Shown: positions 13,108 through 16,387 of the stretch, in pieces
Layout of the letters: each line of letters opens with the position of its first letter
How positions within the stretch are numbered: position 1 is the stretch's first letter
Assembly (NCBI GenBank): GCA_017992575.1
Contig: JAGOOJ010000015.1
Location: 1-16,387 of the forward strand
Origin: Candidatus Moraniibacteriota bacterium
GTDB taxonomy: Bacteria; Patescibacteriota; Minisyncoccia; Moranbacterales; UBA1568
DNA: 16,387 nucleotides
Direction of reading: 5' to 3'
Made by a program: the position numbers and the translations under genes
The notes under the pieces: model-generated
Databases searched by the model: none
What the model saw: only the letters and a program-made list of their open reading frames with translations
What the model was told of the DNA's origin: nothing

Positions 13108-13126
13108 TTTTGCTTAAGCAAAATTA
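13105..13126. repeat. Perfect 22-bp palindrome over the argS stop codon
   Basis: The sequence from TAATTTTGC to GCAAAATTA is exactly self-complementary around CTTAAG and begins with the argS stop codon. As RNA it forms a 9-bp hairpin with a TTAA loop. No T tract follows, so it may be an mRNA 3' protecting hairpin or weak terminator, or a dyad for a DNA-binding protein. Confidence 0.6.
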
Positions 13127-13190
13127 CCCTGAGTTTCTATCAAAGGGTGATAGTCAGAGTCGAAAGGTCATAATACAAAAAAAGAGCAAC

Positions 13191-13346
13191 ATGATTCATC
13201 GTTTACCAAAAAAGTATAAGGAGAAGTATCAGAAGACACGTACTTGGGATGAGGATTTAATTTTTTTTGTATTCAAGATTATTGGTTCAGCAGCCCTGCT
13301 TTTTATTGTCGCCGGCGGACTCGATATCTATCATTTGATGCATTAG
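13191..13346 (+). CDS. Small single-pass membrane protein (51 residues)
   Basis: Starting at ATG 13191, the protein has a basic N-terminal part (MIHRLPKKYKEKYQKTRTWDE) followed by one hydrophobic helix, LIFFVFKIIGSAALLFIVAGG, and a short tail DIYHLMH. The charge pattern suggests the N-terminus stays inside. A longer frame from TTG 13110 overlaps the argS palindrome and has weaker composition, so the ATG is preferred; AAAGAG just upstream is a modest Shine-Dalgarno. It ends in TAG 5 nt before the histidine phosphatase ATG, so the two are probably co-expressed. I recognise no family. Confidence 0.6.
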   Translation: MIHRLPKKYKEKYQKTRTWDEDLIFFVFKIIGSAALLFIVAGGLDIYHLMH

Positions 13347-13351
13347 GAAGT

Positions 13352-13921
13352 ATGAGTAGGAAAATCATCTTTTATTTAGTGCGTCATGGTGAAGCAGAGA
13401 ACAATGTTCGTCATATTCTTAATTCCGCCCCAGTACAAAAAGAGTATACCCTTACGACTCAAGGAAGAGAACAGGCAACAAAAACAGCTGAGTACCTTGC
13501 TACTGTGCAGGCGGATGTTCTCTATAGCTCACCTATCTTGCGAGCCAAAGAAACAGCCGAGATCATTGCTGAAGCAACGGGATTGCCGATTCTTTTTGAT
13601 AATCGGTTGTGGGAAATAGGAATGGGAAGATTTAATGAACGCCCTCAGCAGGAGTTGCTTGAAAAATATCCAGAACCACAGATGCGCCTCTCTCCTGATG
13701 GTAAAGACGGAGTGGAAAGTATTCTTCATGTGCGGAGTCGACTTGATGACTTTTTGGGTGAATTAAAAGAAAAGTATACCGGAAAAAAAGTTATTCTCGT
13801 TTCGCATGGCGATCCTCTTGAACAATTGCATGGTATTTTGACGAGAGAGAGTCCTGGTATGGCAGCTGAAGGGTGGTACCCTGAGAAAGGGTCGTGTACC
13901 GAAGTAATTTGGGAAGGATAA
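13352..13921 (+). CDS. Histidine phosphatase family protein (phosphoglycerate mutase-like)
   Basis: This 189-residue protein is a branch-1 histidine phosphatase. The phosphorylatable histidine is in LVRHGEAE (His12), followed by LT..G..QA, then SSPILRAKETAEI (Arg64). The acid residue is likely Glu88 in LWEIGMG, and the second histidine is in VSHGDPL (His152). These are the residues expected for a phospho-histidine mechanism. The substrate cannot be told: the family includes cofactor-dependent phosphoglycerate mutases, sugar phosphatases and alpha-ribazole phosphatases; the LWEIGMG-type motif is common to broad-specificity phosphatases, while true mutases are longer (about 230-250 residues). 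The start ATG follows AGGAAGT. Stop TAA. It is cytoplasmic by sequence, with no signal peptide. Confidence 0.9.
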   Translation: MSRKIIFYLVRHGEAENNVRHILNSAPVQKEYTLTTQGREQATKTAEYLATVQADVLYSSPILRAKETAEIIAEATGLPILFDNRLWEIGMGRFNERPQQELLEKYPEPQMRLSPDGKDGVESILHVRSRLDDFLGELKEKYTGKKVILVSHGDPLEQLHGILTRESPGMAAEGWYPEKGSCTEVIWEG

Positions 13922-13947
13922 AAAGCCTCGAAAGAGCGCTTTTTTCT
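13921..13947 (+). terminator. Intrinsic terminator after the histidine phosphatase
   Basis: The stem AAAAAGC-CTC, closed by a GAAA tetraloop, pairs with GAG-(C)-GCTTTTTT with one bulged C. The run of A before and T after means it may act in both directions. It overlaps the end of the phosphatase gene and lies before the -10 box at 13966-13971. Confidence 0.75.
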
Positions 13948-13965
13948 TTGAGAAACTGTGCATGG

Positions 13966-13971
13966 TATGAT
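13966..13971 (+). promoter_or_regulatory. Extended -10 box for the PAS-sigma gene
   Basis: TATGAT at 13966-13971 is preceded by TGG (extended -10); the -35 is poor. Expected +1 is near 13978, leaving a leader of about 15 nt before the ATG at 13993. Confidence 0.45.
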
Positions 13972-13992
13972 GGAGGTATTCGTGGAATACCT

Positions 13993-15069
13993 ATGGTACA
14001 AACACTCAAAGAAACACTAGACACTCTTCCGGGAGGACTTTTGATTACCGATAGGGAATCACGGGTTTTGTATGCGAGTTCAGCCCTGGAACGTCGAACG
14101 GGATTTGCTGTTGCTGAAATCGTTGGCAAGAAACCAGGGCAATTGTGGGGTGGGAAAATGGGAAAGCAGTTTTATCAACACATGTGGCAACGTATCGAGA
14201 CGGAACATCGGCCGTTTGTTGGCGAGGTGAACAATACCCACAAGAATGGTGCTCGACACGACGAGTATATCTTTATTTTACCTATTCATGATAAGAGTGG
14301 AGCGACACAATACTTTGCTGAAGTACACCCGGAACTTTCCGGTCGTGAGAGCGAGCTACAGTTTGGTCAAGAATTTTTGACTCACACAGAACGAGGCGTG
14401 CAGGATAAACAATTTTTTACCTGGATGTTTCAGCGTTTGTGTCAAAAAAAGGATGGTTCACTTTCATCGCTTTATCGGAATCTTTCTCTGGAAGGATTTC
14501 AGGATGGGGCGAGTTTCTTGAAAACATCACTCATTGAACCGACCGAAGATATTTTTTCTAACCGAACAGAAGATGCTGTGCTCATCGCCCTGGCTCAGGA
14601 AAATGGAGAATTTTTTGGAGAGGTCTACGCCAAGTATGTCGGAACCATTCGAGAATATTTTGCTCGGCGACTCTCCGGTGATACAGTTCTTGCTGATGAT
14701 CTCACTCAGGAGGTATTTGTGCGAGCTTTTCGGTCTCTTCCTATTTTTCGACTGACCAATGCCTCGTATGCAACATACCTCATCCGTATCGCTCATAATG
14801 TCCTCGTTAATTATTACCGTCAAAATCGTACTTCTTTTGTGGCGCTCTCTGGCCAGGAAGAATCAGTCGTCGTAGAGGTGCCGACGGTTCCGGCAGGACT
14901 CGAAACACTGCTTCAGGGACTGACGGTTATAGAACAGCAAGTGATGTTTGGGAAGTACCGAGACGGACTGAAAATACGAGCGATAGCCGAGCGCCTCGGA
15001 AAAACGGAAAATGCTGTGAAATTGATTTTGAGTCGAACCCGAAAGAAGTTGAAGAAAAGCCTCGAGTAG
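13993..15069 (+). CDS. PAS domain-ECF-type sigma factor fusion
   Basis: This 358-residue protein joins a sensory and a transcription domain. Residues about 8-112 form a PAS domain: LPGGLLITDRESRVLYASSALERRTGF, EIVGKKPGQLWGG, then F.GEV.N.HKNGARHDEYIFILPI. Residues 113-200 are a linker. Residues about 205-276 match sigma-70 region 2 (FFGEVYAKYV..IREYFARRL, DDLTQEVFVRAFRSLPIF, YLIRIAHNVLVNYYRQ). Residues about 300-355 match region 4 as a helix-turn-helix (L..L..IEQQVMFGKYRDGLKIRAIAERLGKTENAVKLILSRTRKKL). Only regions 2 and 4 are present, as in ECF sigma factors. No anti-sigma gene lies nearby, so the PAS domain may control activity directly. An upstream frame extension to 13894 lies over the terminator and is rejected. 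The stop is TAG. Confidence 0.88.
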   Translation: MVQTLKETLDTLPGGLLITDRESRVLYASSALERRTGFAVAEIVGKKPGQLWGGKMGKQFYQHMWQRIETEHRPFVGEVNNTHKNGARHDEYIFILPIHDKSGATQYFAEVHPELSGRESELQFGQEFLTHTERGVQDKQFFTWMFQRLCQKKDGSLSSLYRNLSLEGFQDGASFLKTSLIEPTEDIFSNRTEDAVLIALAQENGEFFGEVYAKYVGTIREYFARRLSGDTVLADDLTQEVFVRAFRSLPIFRLTNASYATYLIRIAHNVLVNYYRQNRTSFVALSGQEESVVVEVPTVPAGLETLLQGLTVIEQQVMFGKYRDGLKIRAIAERLGKTENAVKLILSRTRKKLKKSLE

Positions 15070-15095
15070 GGGAAAAAATTTGTATAAAAACTGCC

Positions 15096-15119
15096 AAAGG
15101 TGTCATATGACACCTTTTT
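15096..15119 (+). terminator. Intrinsic terminator after the PAS-sigma gene
   Basis: A perfect palindrome runs from AAAGGTGTCA (15096) to TGACACCTTT (15117), folding as a GC-containing hairpin with a T run to 15119. It could terminate in both directions. Confidence 0.88.
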
Positions 15120-15170
15120 GTGTTTTTGGTGTTTAATACTATGCCGGAACAAAAAAGAAAAGTTAAACTA

Positions 15171-15176
15171 TATAAT
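15171..15176 (+). promoter_or_regulatory. Consensus -10 box before nrdD
   Basis: A perfect TATAAT at 15171-15176, 12 nt before the ATG at 15189. Start of transcription would be near 15183, giving a leader of only about 6 nt. The -35 region is AT-rich without a clear TTGACA. Confidence 0.5.
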
Positions 15177-15188
15177 TGAAGATGCTCT

Positions 15189-16387
15189 ATGCCACTCTAC
15201 AAAGTCCAGAAACGGAACGGTTCTATTGTTGATTTCGAACTCGGGAAGATAGAACATGCTATTGCCAAATCAGCAGAGGCGATTGGAGAGAATGATCCAG
15301 TTATTCCGAAAACGTTGGTTAAGGAAGTAGAGGTGGCTCTGGAAGAACAGTACGGTGATCAGATTCCGACGGTGGAGCAGATCCAAGACGTGGTAGAGGA
15401 TGTCCTCATTCGCTTCGACTACGCCGAGATGGCCAAGGCCTATATCCTCTATCGTGAGAAACGACGGGAAGTCCGTGAGGACAAGAATGTGGTGGTGGAG
15501 GTACAGAAAACGATAAATGAATACTTGGGGAAACTTGACTGGCGGGTCAATGAAAATGCCAATCAGGGCTATTCACTGGGCGGACTAATCCTGAACACGG
15601 CTGGTAACGTGGTAGCCAATTACTGGCTGTCTCATATTTATCCCAAGAATGTTGGGGAAGCTCATCGCAATGGTGACTACCATATCCATGATTTGGCGAT
15701 GTTTTCTGGGTACTGCGCTGGGTGGAGTTTGCGCGTGCTTCTTGAAGAGGGCTTCAACGGCGTTCCCAACAAGATAGAGTCGGCGCCACCCAAACACCTG
15801 TCTTCAGCAGTGTCACAAATGGTGAATTTCTTGGGGACGTTACAGAACGAATGGGCTGGAGCTCAGGCCTTTTCGAGTTTTGATACCTACATGGCGCCCT
15901 TTGTAAAAAAGAAGGAATTGGAACTGCGTGAGAAGGTGAAACAGTATGGGATGAAATTTTCTGGAAAGAAAGCTGAAGAAAAATACATTGCTGAAGAGGT
16001 CTATAATTATGTGTACCAGAACCTCCAGTCGTTTGTATTTAATTTGAATATCCCCTCACGGTGGGGGACACAGACCCCGTTTACCAATATTACGCTCGAC
16101 TGGGACTGTCCAGAGGACATGAAGGAAAAACGGCTCCTCCTCGGAGGGAAGCCATTCGAGTATACGTTTGGGGAACTGCAAAAGGAAATGGACGTAGTCA
16201 ACCGGGCCTTTATCGAAGTAATGTCCAAAGGCGATGCCAAGGGGCGAACGTTCACTTTTCCCATTCCGACCTACAATATTGGCAAAGATTTTGATTGGGA
16301 GAGTGAGAAAAATCTACCACTCTTTGAAATGACAGCCAAGTATGGGACGCCGTATTTTCAGAACTTTATCAATTCAGAACTCAATCC
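15189..16387 (+). CDS. nrdD: Anaerobic (class III) ribonucleoside-triphosphate reductase, N-terminal part (runs off window)
   Basis: ATG at 15189 opens a frame that continues without a stop to the window end (399 full codons). Residues 1-95 form an ATP-cone: MPLYKVQKRNGSIVDFELGKIEHAIAKSA-type sequence with VQDVVED-like helices ending in YREKRR. After that come NENANQGYSLGGLILNTAGNVVANYWLSHIYP, HRNGDYHIHDLAMFSGYCAGWSL, PPKHLSSAVSQMVNFLGTLQNEWAGAQAFSSFDTYMAPFV, and QSFVFNLNIPSRWGTQTPFTN, all matching the NrdD glycyl-radical family. The enzyme reduces NTPs to dNTPs without oxygen and needs an activase (NrdG), not visible here. The C-terminal glycyl-radical site lies beyond the window. Confidence 0.95.
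   Translation, partial: MPLYKVQKRNGSIVDFELGKIEHAIAKSAEAIGENDPVIPKTLVKEVEVALEEQYGDQIPTVEQIQDVVEDVLIRFDYAEMAKAYILYREKRREVREDKNVVVEVQKTINEYLGKLDWRVNENANQGYSLGGLILNTAGNVVANYWLSHIYPKNVGEAHRNGDYHIHDLAMFSGYCAGWSLRVLLEEGFNGVPNKIESAPPKHLSSAVSQMVNFLGTLQNEWAGAQAFSSFDTYMAPFVKKKELELREKVKQYGMKFSGKKAEEKYIAEEVYNYVYQNLQSFVFNLNIPSRWGTQTPFTNITLDWDCPEDMKEKRLLLGGKPFEYTFGELQKEMDVVNRAFIEVMSKGDAKGRTFTFPIPTYNIGKDFDWESEKNLPLFEMTAKYGTPYFQNFINSELN

Noticed and set aside
13352..13921. Annotation as glycolytic phosphoglycerate mutase GpmA
   Set aside because: At 189 residues it is shorter than dPGM enzymes (about 230-250); only the general histidine phosphatase motifs are supported.
15141..15179. 12-codon frame before nrdD as a leader peptide
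   Set aside because: It is very short, overlaps the nrdD -10 box and has no ribosome-binding site.

Overview
This window looks like a contig from a Patescibacteria (Candidate Phyla Radiation) genome, most likely Parcubacteria-like. That placement is an inference from style: compact housekeeping genes, AT-rich short tandem repeats between and inside genes, several genes that seem to be transcribed without a leader, a giant membrane-anchored alpha-2-macroglobulin, and PAS/sigma and MEMO-like proteins of a kind I associate with these genomes. The standard code fits: no recognised gene uses TGA as a sense codon. All twelve complete recognised genes stop at TAA or TAG.

Left part, minus strand (1-2090): the translation operon infC-rpmI-rplT (rplT cut by the window edge), preceded by a trans-translation module made of smpB and the tmRNA gene ssrA. 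A 103-bp element with 20-bp imperfect inverted ends abuts the 3' end of the tmRNA, and short repeats fill the gaps.

Middle, plus strand (2100-9566): a promoter, a tiny predicted membrane peptide and a terminator; then trhO (tRNA U34 hydroxylase, rhodanese family); then a 1721-residue secreted, C-terminally anchored alpha-2-macroglobulin with an intact CVEQ thioester motif. It carries a complete 129-residue mini-intein/Hint domain inserted in the Gly-rich bait region. It is followed directly by a membrane-anchored MEMO-family protein.

9567-11304: two tandem paralogous lipoproteins. Each has its own sigma70-like promoter, the same structured 5' leader of about 50 nt, a second hairpin at the Shine-Dalgarno site and a similar terminator. 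This is a duplicated, separately regulated expression cassette.

11424-16387: argS (with an in-frame heptamer repeat insertion), a small membrane protein plus a histidine phosphatase, a PAS-ECF sigma factor fusion, and the start of the class III (anaerobic) ribonucleotide reductase nrdD, which runs off the window.

The strongest candidates for something undescribed are the self-processing (intein-like) domain in the bait region of the macroglobulin, the shared lipoprotein leader RNA, and the PAS-sigma fusion.
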